From Xanthostigma xanthostigma (lineage: Eukaryota > Arthropoda > Insecta > Raphidioptera > Raphidiidae): a DNA stretch of 64,000 nt. Location: the NCBI GenBank assembly GCA_963575645.1, contig OY754476.1, positions 6,820,001-6,884,000 of the forward strand, read 5' to 3'. Positions 13,301 through 24,500 of this stretch are shown here, piece after piece (the stretch's first letter is position 1; each line of letters begins with the position of its first letter). Below the pieces are notes generated by a model. It ran no database searches and was not told the DNA's origin. It was given only the letters and a program-made list of their open reading frames with translations. Both the position numbers and the translations under genes were made by a program.

Positions 13301-13480
13301 TTTTCTTAATAATCCCTCTAAACTCTAAAGGCTGACAGACAACGCCCAGCCTAAACCGGTAGGCCTAGAGCAATGAAATTTTGCACATGAATCCCTTTTA
13401 TAAAATGGATGTGGACTAAAAAGGGATTTTTGAAAATTCATCCCTTAAGAGGGTTAATCTATTTAGTTAAAACTCTACCT
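10379..13480. repeat. Rearranged copies of the 459-bp unit and palindrome-arm repeat
   Basis: 10379-10780 is a diverged 459-bp unit; 10780-11000 and 11000-13480 are reverse-oriented copies of the palindrome arm, partly duplicated (the segment with ccggatagcaaat occurs near 11102, 12431 and, as a variant, 13250). It includes the retroelement-like phrase gacgaagtcgcgggtaacag near 10898. The block ends abruptly near 13480, beside the 3' end of ARL6IP5. Confidence 0.7.
11990..12334 (-). mobile_element. hAT-type MITE, copy 4 of 4
   Basis: Reverse-oriented copy with ends CAGGGCCGCA and TCCGGCCCTG, in the same position of the surrounding repeat as copies 1 and 3. Confidence 0.65.
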
Positions 13481-13554
13481 ATAAGAAAACCCGGCTGTGA
13501 TTACCTCAAAAGTTCAGTGTAATAAAACAAAAAGTACACAGAAAATCTTCAGTA

Positions 13555-13560
13555 TTTATT
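13555..13560 (-). promoter_or_regulatory. Poly(A) signal of ARL6IP5
   Basis: AATAAA on the minus strand, about 90 nt past the stop codon at 13650. It is the nearest canonical signal and lies just before the edge of the 1.4-13.5 kb repeat block. Confidence 0.5.
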
Positions 13561-13649
13561 TTTTAGTAATTGATTACAACAATAAAACAAAATACAATGC
13601 ATAAATGCATTATTGAATCTTAAGATTACAAAAAAATCACAAATATGGT

Positions 13650-16600
13650 TTACGAAAAAATGTCTTGTTCAATTCCAACTCCGTCAAGAAAAAGACTCAT
13701 CGGCGTCCTTTTCAGCCCAATGTTTTCCATACGATTGACGATTTTATTTTTTATATTTCTTAGCCTTAACGATGCATGAAGGAAGGTAGCTAAAAATAAT
13801 TCAAAATAGCGAATAACAATATTTAATTAATCAATTACATTCACAATATAAGCTAACAACAATCTAATTTAATAATTTCGTAGAGAGGCTCCGTATGTCA
13901 CTGAACATAACTTATGTAGCCGGACATTTTAACATACCCCTAACAACAGATCTCAGCCATACCATCCCAGAACCGACCCTGAGTGACCCAAAATTACATT
14001 CACCAGTCACCGGTGATAGAATAGCTGCGGCGAAAGATGAAGCCACCGCGTCATAGTGACGTGAACGCATTGCGCCCGCCTTCTAGCTTGCTATTGGCTA
14101 TTGGAAATCCATGTGCGTCGAGTGTTTATATTTATTCTACAGTTATATATGTATATGTCGAATTTATTCCACACGCCACTGTCTGCGGGCAAGTAGGCGT
14201 TCACTACCATATTATCGATGACGTGCATGGCTTCAACTCTCACCGCGGGTACTATAATGCTTTATCCGCTATCCGATCAGCGTTGCAAGGACATCGTGTA
14301 ATTTATAGTATTTTTTTATTGTTTTTTTGCCTCCCGTTTTATATAAGTAATAGTGCTTTTGTTAAATCGGATGACAAAAATAGTTTTAATAATAAAAAAA
14401 AATGATTTCAAGTTCAATAACAGTAGATTTTGATTTATCAATTTATTGTCGATAAATAATATATTTCTCATCAAAAATCGATTATCTATAATTGTTTAAA
14501 AAAACAGATACGCAAAAATTTCTCACAAGTAGAAGATCAGCTTTTACAAAGTTAAAAATCATCTATTTTCGAACTCAGATATCTTTGCGAAAAAAGTTGT
14601 ACAATTTATTTTAATATAACGTTTACGGGAAAAGTTTCAACTTTCACTCCCAAACATTCAATTTCACTTCATCTCGTTTTGTTAACAAACACACATTTAT
14701 TTTCGAAAGCTCAGAGAAGATTCCGAATCGTAAGCAATACGTGAATTGTTACTTTTTTTCGCTTGGAAGTGTGTAATTTTTTATTTAAGTGCCATTTTTA
14801 AACGTGCTATTATGCATTTAGTAGTATATAAACGATTATACTGATATGAAGAAACTATAAAATGACTAAAAAATATTAGTAAAAGCGAACAAAAATTAAA
14901 TCACTCTCGATACTATCTCACAGCACATTTTTAGGTTATATTTATTAAATTATTTTGGGCTACGTAAACAGTTTAGATTTTATATACTGCAGTGTTATTA
15001 AAACTTTAATCATTAAAAATACTAAATTTTCCAACTTAGCGCACTTCAATTCGTTTATAACTGTCATGGAGGGTAAACAACTGCTAAATTCATTTTATAC
15101 TCGGATGCAGCGCTAGCGCCATTCCGGACGATTTTTGAACTGTTATTTACAAATTACGGCATTTAGATGGACACTTTTTCAACTTATCTCCCATATAAGA
15201 TAGTCCTCCTTACCTCTACCCTCCATACCCTTAGTATAAAAACAAATCTTCTGGCACTTCACCAACCTTGGGATACATAAGCCGTCATTGCCTTACAATA
15301 TCAGTAGACATCTGACGATCTTCAAGCGACTTACTCACGTGATCATAAATAATATGCGGACATTTGACGGAAGCCACCAGTAACTTCAGGGTACCATCAA
15401 ATTAATGTTTGAAAGTTCATAATACTTACCACAGAAAGGGAGTAGAATTCCAAATAAAAAGACTAGCAGCGAATCAAGAGCGTACAATACAAAATAGCCA
15501 CCACCCATAATTAATCCAATACTTAAAATTGGGTACTTTTTCTTGAAATAGGCATTTTCATTTGAAAAAAGATATGCGACTATAAAGAAAACAATAACCA
15601 TCGACAGCAAACCACATGCCATTTTTCCTGGATGTAAAACCCTGAAACAATTGAAATAAAAATTGAATATTAGAAATATTATTTTAGTAATAACGAACAA
15701 TTACCTAATATTTTAAAAAATTGGTGCCAGACCAAATTATTATAATTAAAATTTGAAAAAGATATAAATGCTTTATCTTTATAAAAAAGCGCCAAGTCGA
15801 ACTTGTATAAAGTGTTCAAGGTTTTTCAAATTTGTTTTTTGTACCAAAAATTATCCTATGTATTTAATGCTAATAATTTCAACATTCTTGATTTTTTCAG
15901 ATTTTTCTGAGCCATATTTTTCGAGATATAATGGGGGGCCAGGCCATGCTGAGAACTAAATGGTTGTAGTAATGCTTTGAGCGCTTATAAATGTTTCAAG
16001 AAGTATTATGCTTAAAGCACTTTGTTAAATAGATGCTAGATGTTTAGAGCAGTTGCATAAAGACTTGCTACTTTATTAAGCACGTAAATATTACAAATTC
16101 AATAAGTTTATTAAGCAATAAGAATCCTTAATAATCATTTTAAATGCTTAATAAGCGTTAATAAAATATATTTGGTTTATCTCTTATAATTCTTATTTCG
16201 TTTGGTTTTAGATATCAATTTCTTGTTTGTTGACGCCGGAACTTTCCTTTCAATTAAAAATATTGTTCAGGTTCAGAATTTATACAATATCTATTGATGG
16301 GGTTGATTCTTTTATTCATTTTTCCATAGTCTGTTTGTTGACTTCTTCATTATTACCAATCATTATCCAAATTATTTACTCGTATTGAGCCATAACAAGC
16401 TTTAACTATGCCAAATTGTAAGTCTCTAGCTTGCACCGTTTAGCTTTGGGAGCTTGTGACGGACGGACGCAAAGACAGGCACCAGAATAAGACAAGTGTT
16501 CCGTTCTTTCAATTTTGGTACGGAACACTATAAAGTACTAAAGTTTAGAGCCTTGCTAGTAACTTTTGTCACAACTACAAAAAACTCTTATTTTTATTTT

Positions 16601-18317
16601 TTTAATTATTCACACGGATGATAATAAATAGCACAGTAAGTAAGTCCTGCTCAAATTCTAAACCTTTCTTAAAATCCTACATCAAAGAGTCCCCAACTTA
16701 TTTGGCTCCATGCCTCATTCTCAAAAAAAAAAAAACAAATATTAAACGCCCTCCCTAAAAATGTATCTTCTGTAAGCGAACAATCAGAATGACGAAATAA
16801 CTGCGTTCTTTAATGTTTCTATATTTCTAGTTAAATAGTAAACAAGAATGTTGTAAATAAGACACCTTAAATTATAAAATTATTTATTAAAAGATTGGGC
16901 GCTAAAGTATATTTCAATTATATTAAATTTAATTCAATATTATTATTTAAAATAATAAATTAAGAAATCTCAGTAATTCTGATATTTAATATTACTTCAG
17001 ATAGCCGCGTGTCTTCACTGTTGTCGCATGAACAGTAGTACAGAATACAGATACACGACCACACGACGACTATGAACTATACTTAGGAAGGCTACTTATA
17101 CCTACAATAAAATTATGTACACTGTGCAGGTACACGGTATCTATACTACATTCATTTTCAAAACGAAATAGATGTAAATAAATACCTACAAACACTGACG
17201 TTGCAATTAATCACACAAGTCAGGCCACAAGAATTAAAAAAAAAGAAAAATACTACCGTTCGATTGTCCCGAACGACCAATCACAACTAAAAAAACAAAG
17301 GAACACATGCTGGTCACGCAATTGTATTCCTCCGTTTTGAAAATGAATACATTATAAGTATTCCCTAATAAAGTTAAGTTTGCCAGACAAGTGAAATTTT
17401 AAAGATACTGAAAAAGAAGACAAAAGCCGCTATTTTATAGAGTGCAGGGTTAAAATACAATGTAAAAGTATTCTGACTTTTGTGACGTTGAACTCTCTGC
17501 TCTCGTTTAATATAATATCACAACTAATCGAAAATATACTTTATTATACTGTAAGTGTAGATGCACAGTTTACTAAGAACAGTTTTTCAAAATTCGCTTT
17601 TTCTTTCCCTATACTTCAACCGTTCCCGTATTTTTATTCAACGCCTCCAAACGCGTCAAAGGATACTACCGCCCCTTCCTGGATCGCTTCAGCTCCCAAA
17701 AGACGACGGTGTAGACGACCTCTTTAAGGAGCCAGTGCTCCAGGTGATAAAACAATTAAACAATTGTCTTATCTAAATACTAAAGGGTACGTGTGTTCTT
17801 ATCTAATTCAACATCACTTTAGGATTCATGGATATTGTGTACATGCTGTCATCATTTCAATTATGACATCATTATGTAGATGAGGTCAATGATGTCAGTG
17901 ATATATTTAGCAATTTTTAGAATGACACATAAACAAAGAATAAAAATTTTATTTTTGAATAAGGAAAAATTGCTAAATTTTGACATTACTACATTCTTTC
18001 GTAGTATTTCCAATTTTTACAACGTAATAAATTAACGATAAATATTGGCATTTTATTTTCCAAAATATTAAACGAACTGATAATAAACACACCGTAATAA
18101 TAAATAAAACTTTTATTTACCCCACAAGTGTAAACATAATTGCTGCCATCACAAAGTAATTTGTTTGGTAATAAAGAAGGTTGTTGACAACACGATTACC
18201 CCATTTTTCCAAATTTTTCACATTTGGTATTTGAAATCTTGCCTCCTCTAGTATAAAATCGCTTAAAGTCCGCAACGGAGCTACTTCAAATTCAGAAGAT
18301 ATTTTTGTTTTATCCAT
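13650..18317 (-). CDS. ARL6IP5: ARL6IP5 / Jwa, PRA1-family ER membrane protein (3 exons)
   Basis: Coding exons on the minus strand are 18317-18121, 15641-15430 and 13789-13650, giving 182 residues; the human family member is about 188. Phases fit (2, then 1) and all introns are GT-AG. Exon 1 carries the family signature WGNRVVNNLLYYQTNYFVMAA, seen in two pieces around residues 45-62. Exon 2 holds hydrophobic hairpins ending FLFGILLPFC. Exon 3 has the conserved tail HASLRLRNIKNK, then IGLKRTPM and a stop. PRA1-family proteins sit in ER/Golgi membranes and bind prenylated Rab/ARL-type partners; ARL6IP5 also restrains glutamate transporter trafficking in mammals. The start is the first ATG of an open exon and gives an acidic cytosolic N-terminus as expected. 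Intron 2 carries two repeats (14020-14290, 15066-15226). Seen: exons and motifs. Known: family role. Identity is high-confidence; no other PRA1 member fits as well. Confidence 0.9.
14020..14290 (+). repeat. Dispersed repeat, copy A (ARL6IP5 intron 2)
   Basis: About 270 bp closely matching the minus strand of 32841-33138: shared gctgcggcgaaagatgaagc, ccacacgccactgtctgcgg and ggcttcaactctcaccgcgg. It is GC-richer than its surroundings. The 122-codon frame starting at 14037 is not conserved in frame in the other copy, so I do not call it a gene. Confidence 0.75.
15066..15226. mobile_element. MITE with ATGGAGGGTA ends, copy A
   Basis: Short inverted ends ATGGAGGGTA and TACCCTCCAT. The interior shares gcgccattc, tttgaactgttattta and gacactttttca with the element at 41510. 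In ARL6IP5 intron 2. Confidence 0.6.
16200..17900. other. ARL6IP5 intron 1, interior
   Basis: No coding exon seen. A short hairpin with gttccgt and acggaac arms near 16498-16528, next to gacggacgga, matches the look of a common insect retroelement tail. The two overlapping frames at 17482-17776 have no recognisable content. Confidence 0.4.
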
Positions 18318-18447
18318 TTTGTTTGCCTACAATTATTCACATTTTATTTTTGAACAGCCATAAACGTCAGCTATTGCCAGAGACAATACTTGCTGAATCT
18401 GGGGACAGACTAGAGAGCTGACAGAAATTGATTATGGAACTTCCTTC

Positions 18448-18958
18448 CAGGGTCACAAACTCCTAGAATTCTTTCCCCCCAACCACAAGTTGAAATATCC
18501 CTAAAAAAATAATTTTGAAAAAAACTTATTTCTATTAATTTCTATTAATATTTGTATATTATTATAAATATTATTATCATATTAATAAATTATTACATTT
18601 ATTTATTAAATTACTATTTGATTAGTCAATTTACATTATAATATTATAAAGTATTTAAAATTTCAGAGTTTTAGTTTCTTCTGACGTTTCTGAATTTTTC
18701 AAAATCATACATTTTACCATTAACCATATTCATTATTCAATACCTATATTATTACTATAATACAATATTATTAGGTTACTACTTAGGAAAATATATTTAA
18801 CTATGAGTCGGTTTTGTAATTCATTTAATGGCTTATAGAAAAAAAAATAATTTTTTTGTCTCCCTTAAATTGTCCCTAAAAATATTAGAGCCCTAAAAAA
18901 ATCCCTTTCTACATTTTATCCTCCCTTTATCGAGAAAACACCCAAGTTGAAAACCCTG
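18448..18958. mobile_element. Probable hAT-type MITE
   Basis: Ends CAGGGT... and ...ACCCTG are flanked by cttccttc (left) and ctcccttc (right), 7 of 8 bases identical. Inverted similarity beyond the first six bases is loose, so the call rests mainly on the flanks. Confidence 0.4.
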
Positions 18959-19274
18959 CTCCCTTCAGGGAGGTGATGATACATGACGCAAACCTATTTA
19001 CGCTGCTATTAGTGACATCTACAAAATCTTTAACTAGTGTAAAGTAAGTTGGTTTGAGAAAATGTCGATAGATATCACGGCACAAGAATAGAAAAACCAC
19101 CGGAATTTTTTATAGCAGAAAACTATATTTTCAATAACAAAATAATTTTCAAATTCAATCATTGAATCTCCATGCAGGAACGGATTTAACTCAAAATATC
19201 CCCTAACAACAACTGAGGTCATCAGTGTCCCCGTAGTTTATCTCCTAACTATAAAAAATACATTTTTTTTTAAT

Positions 19275-19449
19275 TTTAGGGTCCACAATTGCTAAACCAA
19301 AACATAAATCGAGTTTATTTTTGTTTTTCAGTACGTACATAATTTACTTACGTCTACGTAAATAAAAAACGATTTTATGAAAAAATGTAGGAAGGGGAGC
19401 AAAATAAATTTTCGCGCGGTATCACATCTTACGCTGCATGGACCCTAAA
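19275..19449. mobile_element. Possible small MITE
   Basis: Perfect 11-bp inverted ends TTTAGGGTCCA / TGGACCCTAAA, 175 bp apart, with an internal palindromic run around tacttacgtctacgtaaa. No clear target duplication. Confidence 0.4.
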
Positions 19450-21440
19450 CACAAACTGTTAGGCACCATTTAAAAATTTACCAGCATATTTTTTTGGACC
19501 AATCTATCAGCCAGATACGTAATTTATTAATCTCAATGTGAACATGTGTACAAGTAAATATGTGATCTATAGCGATAATTAATGAACCTTTACCGTCTTA
19601 GTTAACTGGCCACACTTCTGGCACATGCTGACCCAAACACATGTCTATTAAAAAGTCAGTTACCTATAATGCATATTAATTTCCCCACTCACTTGTTATA
19701 AATCTAATTCGCAACTATATAACAACCCCTTCAAAGAGTGAAGGGAGGTAAATAGTCTAAAAATCAACATGGGTGTCATTTTCAAGGTTTGTCAGGACGT
19801 TGATCACGTGAATGTCATCAATTTTAAAATATATCAGAGGGGTCTACGTCGAGAAAGGAGTAATTCTCAGAGATATATGGTAATTCTGCCAAACAATAGG
19901 AATGCATCCGTGTTTCGTCTCAATCGCGTGCGAAGCTGCTGGTGACGGCTAGTATAATGTAAGCGGGCAGTGGCACAGTTTTTTTATGCTGCTGTCTCAA
20001 ACACACGGAAAACAATCGAAATATACACGGGACGCGAAAACGGAAATATGGGGAGATATACATGTCTCCTTGGTTGGCACATTGCTATTTTCTTATAATT
20101 ACTTATTTAATTTTGATTTGTTTGGTAGTTGCAAAAGTGAAATTGAATAACAAATAAAAAATACTTTAGTAATAATAGTGATATTATACATTGATAAATG
20201 TATTATAAAAATACTATTATATCCCCCTGGATTACATAACATATTAGAACGTTATAAGTTTAAGTTAATTCATATTTCGCGCTATTGACAATTCCGGTTT
20301 TCTAGTCTGGATCCCCACGCACAAGAAAATCGTAAGTTTGAAAAAGCGGACAACTGATTTCTAAATAAAAATGGAAATTATTATGGAAAAAATGTTTATT
20401 GAATAATATATTGAATATTTGACGTTAATTGTGTCGACCTGAGGTGATTAAATTTAAATGAAATTTATATAGAAAATATTTGAAAGAAACCTGACTTCAA
20501 CAACTGATTAGAAGATTCGTGTAAAATAAAATAATACATATTATAAATTATTTAATTTGTGATCACACGTACGTTTTAAACTAGATCAATATGAATTTAA
20601 TTTTCGATAGAGATGCAGGGCCAAGGTCCATTTCATTGGTTATGACTGAGTGATGGTCGATGACTGACAAGTAATTGATGAGAGTTCGGAAAGCCACTCT
20701 TGGATTTATTGAACGGAGCCAATTACAGATCCGGTAACTCTATCGACAAATGCGTAAATAAATTTACCGTGAATGATTTTCAAATACTCACTACGTAATT
20801 AAGATGAAAATCTGTCGTAGAGAAACAGGTGTCATTAAACGTTTATTATTCAAAAAGGCACTGTCTTAAACAGTTACAATAATTATGGAACAAGTCATTC
20901 AATGGAAGATCGTAAAATTAGTGTTTATTCAGAACAGGTTATTCCCAAAGTGGAAACCAAGTTTATTTAAGATGATAGTAAATTTCTTGAACCTAAGTCA
21001 AGCCGATTAAATAAAGTTTTACTCGTGAAACGCTAATTACTGACGTGTTAAGCGCGTATCCTTATTTCGAATCATTTCGACTAATAGATTTATGCTTAGC
21101 ACGAAGAAGTTGGTTGCTATTTCGAGAATCACCTCTTCTCAAAAAACAGAAAAGGCAATGCTCATTAAACAAATCAAGTAAGTATAGCTTTAGGTGGTAA
21201 TTGCTATCAATTCGAGCGGGATGCATGAAAAATCGGTTGGAACCGCTTCAAAGAGCAGTTCGAGGTCAAAAGTCATTATAAGCGCGAACGGGTTATTGGT
21301 TGTACTGTACCCCGATGTTATAGAGTAATTTTTAAATAGTGCTGTGCTGGTGTACTAATAGTAAACGATTGGAACGGCACGAGAGCGCCATTATAACTGG
21401 CAAATCGGTCATTGCGTCAGCCAATCGCAGTTGCGGTATT
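19450..21440. other. Intergenic region upstream of the activin-like gene
   Basis: No gene or delimited repeat seen. It becomes GC-richer from about 21200 towards the gene, with motifs such as gccaatcgcag, which fits an upstream regulatory region. Confidence 0.4.
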
Positions 21441-21445
21441 GGTCG

Positions 21446-21500
21446 TTTGCATATTTATGGAAACATTTGATCCGCTTCGATCACACTTCAGATGTAACGG
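21446..21500 (+). promoter_or_regulatory. Possible core promoter of the activin-like gene
   Basis: A TATA-like stretch (gcatatttat) lies near 21449-21458 and a pyrimidine-rich, initiator-like stretch with cacttcag near 21485-21490, about 90 nt before the ATG. The CCAAT motif in gccaatcgc just upstream (about 21420) fits. Weak: all these motifs occur by chance in AT-rich DNA, and an untranslated first exon further upstream is possible. Confidence 0.25.
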
Positions 21501-21579
21501 CCATTCGGTTTGCACAAGAAATCGCGGAAGACAGTGAGTTCTGTTTGTTTATTTATTTGTGTCGGTGATTGTTGACGCC

Positions 21580-24500
21580 ATGAATCAGTTCTATTACGTA
21601 GTCACTGTGTTGTTCCTCACGTCGGCGCACTCAGAAAGTTCTGATGAAAATAAACATGCGTATCTGGTAGCGCCTTGGAATACGCTTTTCAACGGACCGT
21701 CGTCAGTCGAAAAGAAAATAGTCGAATCGGAACAGATTGTTGTCGAACAATCCAATCAGGAAATAAATACGTTGTGTTATGGGTGTCAAAGATCGTCCGG
21801 AAATGCCAAAATTACAATTTCGGAAATTGATCTGACCGCGCTTAGGATAGAATACATCAAACAACAAATTCTAAAGAAGCTAAGATTAAAAGAACCACCT
21901 ACAAGTGTAATGTCTTTATCGGAATTGCCTAAGCCGTTAGCCGAAGGTGATGCAATTGTTCCCAGGTCAGCTCATAGTTCAACACCTGATCCAGATGATT
22001 TCTACGGAAAAACTACCCAAGCTATATTATTTCCTATTGAAGGTGAGAAGGTGCATTTTGTACATTAATACTTAGATTCTATAAGCGTATGGTATTTTAA
22101 AATTACATAAAATCGTATTTTTGTTTTCTTGCGGTTTCTTCGGATCTTTTATATGATATCTAGGCGGGAGAACATTATATTGGTATTCGAGAACGATTGA
22201 ACCGATTTGAATGGAACTTAGTGCCCTATCAAATGATACCCAAACGTACGTTACAGTGCTATTAATTTTTGCCAGTTTCTAAAAACAATATCCGACTAAC
22301 CTGTCAAAGCTAGCATTATCGCGAAAAAATACTTTATAATTTGAAAACGCATTCTTTCAAACAAATAACCACAATTTACAATGAATACAGTGCAATTATT
22401 AAAAGAAATATTTTGTTTCATTAATTATCATTAAAGAAAATGGTTGTATACATTTTTTAATGACTACTTTTTCTATTTATTCATAAGCCTCAATGAGTAA
22501 ACAGATTTCAAATAGTAAACTAAAATTTGTGCTGATAGCAGATTAATTTTTTTGACAGATGTTGAATAATGTTCATTTTATCTTTACAAGTCTTCAATTA
22601 ATTTTCAAAATAATTTTCAACTCGCGAACTTTGTATCTTTGGCAGTTAAACGACCTTTTAACTGCGTCGTAATTTTTACAAGCAACACATACAGAGGTTT
22701 CGATAAATCTTCCAGTTATAAATTTATTTTATGCTAGCTATGCTCCTTTGATTTATTTATTTTGACAATAAAAACGATTACGATTTCTTAAGATGGTCAT
22801 TTTGCAAAATTTACATGAAACGTTGTAGTGCATCAAATTATTTTGAGTTAATTGGTTGCTTATTTTGTAAAATGCAAATCCGCTAGTCTTTTGAAGATGA
22901 CAATTTTTTATTTAAGACATTTTCGAGTAAAAATAGTATAAAATTGCTGTTTTTAACTTCAATGAAGGTTGAACAATGATCACTTCTTCAAGCTAGAGAA
23001 GAAAATATTCACGAAAAGTTCGAGACTAGTAACAAATATCACACGGTTGAAATAAAAACAAAAAAAAAAAAACAACAGCAGCTTCAAATCATTGTGAAAA
23101 AGTTAATTTCATTTTTCGAAATATAATTTTATACTTACTACACGAAAAATTACTATTTTATTATAAAAAAGTAGCGTTTATATATAATACAAAAATGCAT
23201 AGAATATAATCGCTACGTTTACTTTACTTTAATTAAATATCCTTAAAAAAATATTTTCTAGTCCGCCCTGCAAAAATTACATGTCGTTTTAAAATTTTTA
23301 TATTTATTTAGAATTTATCAACTGTGTAAATTTGTAAAATGAGGTCCGGCCCCTGAATTCTATGAACCAGATTTTTTTAGTAGCTGCTAAATTTTCAGAA
23401 GTTTTTAAGTACATGAAATAAAACGATGTTAAATCTATACAAGGGCGTAGATATTTTTTTCTAAAGGGGGACAAAGCACAAAAAAATCAATATTTTTTAA
23501 GTTTTATATTAAGTAATATCACACAAGAATATTCACGAAGATGTCAAGTAAAATATTAATTCCTAAACTAATTATACACTTTTTTTTCGAAAGGAATTTC
23601 GAAATTTTATTTTTTAGCTAGGTAGTCGTATTATTTTCAGTTTTATTATTTTATTATTATGATCTTGGGAGAGGGGGGTAATTACCGTCTTTATCCCCTA
23701 TATCTACGCCCTTGAATCTATATATCTTATAAAAAAAAATTATCTGATTTATTATAAGTATGTATAAATTAGTTTTGAGTCTTATCAAAGGCGGATTTAG
23801 CTCCACATGTTATAGGTTAAAAAAAATATATTTAAGCAGATGTAACGAAATTTTTTCTTATGAATTAACATGCTAAATGACAATCGATAAATAATTTCTA
23901 TAATTCGAAGCACTTTGAAACGGAGACTATATATTTGTAAATTTTCAATATATTAAAACTTGATATTATTTATTTACTCCGAAGGACACCTAACAAGCAT
24001 TTATAGACCTTTGTTACTTCTCTGTCTATGGTCCAGTCAAGGTTTAAGAGTCTCCGGGTACAGTACTTTTTTAAGCGATTTTATTTAACTTTGTAAATTA
24101 ATTGTTTATTTATTTGTTTCAAATCATGCGATCGATTTTTTTGCCCGGTAACCGATTGAGTTGAAATGTGTAGTTCCAATGACAATACAATATTATGGTA
24201 ACTAGTTGATCGACCCGGCATCGCCCGGGTGCAAATTAGACTTTTCAAATTTCACCCACTTCCCGTTAACCGATTGAGTTGAAATTTTGCACACATGTGT
24301 TGTTTTGATGACGATACAATATTATGGCAACTAGCTGATTGTTTCGGCTCTCATCCGGGTACAAATCGCTTTTTTAATAAAGCACACTATAAACTTAAAA
24401 ATAAAATAAGACAAAAAAAATGTTGAACGGTTTTATTGTACAATTAATGCTGTATTAAAAGCTAGAAATTATTTTCGGTCATCACTCTGGGGCCCTGATC

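Noticed and set aside
14037-14405. 122-codon frame
   Set aside because: Lies in a dispersed repeat whose other copy has frame-breaking indels.
15642-15700. N-terminal part of the frame covering ARL6IP5 exon 2 as a separate start
   Set aside because: The acceptor at 15641 joins exon 1 in phase; the upstream residues are translated intron.
21559-21579. Upstream GTG as start of the activin-like protein
   Set aside because: GTG is not used as a normal start in insect nuclear genes, and the ATG at 21580 gives a proper signal peptide.
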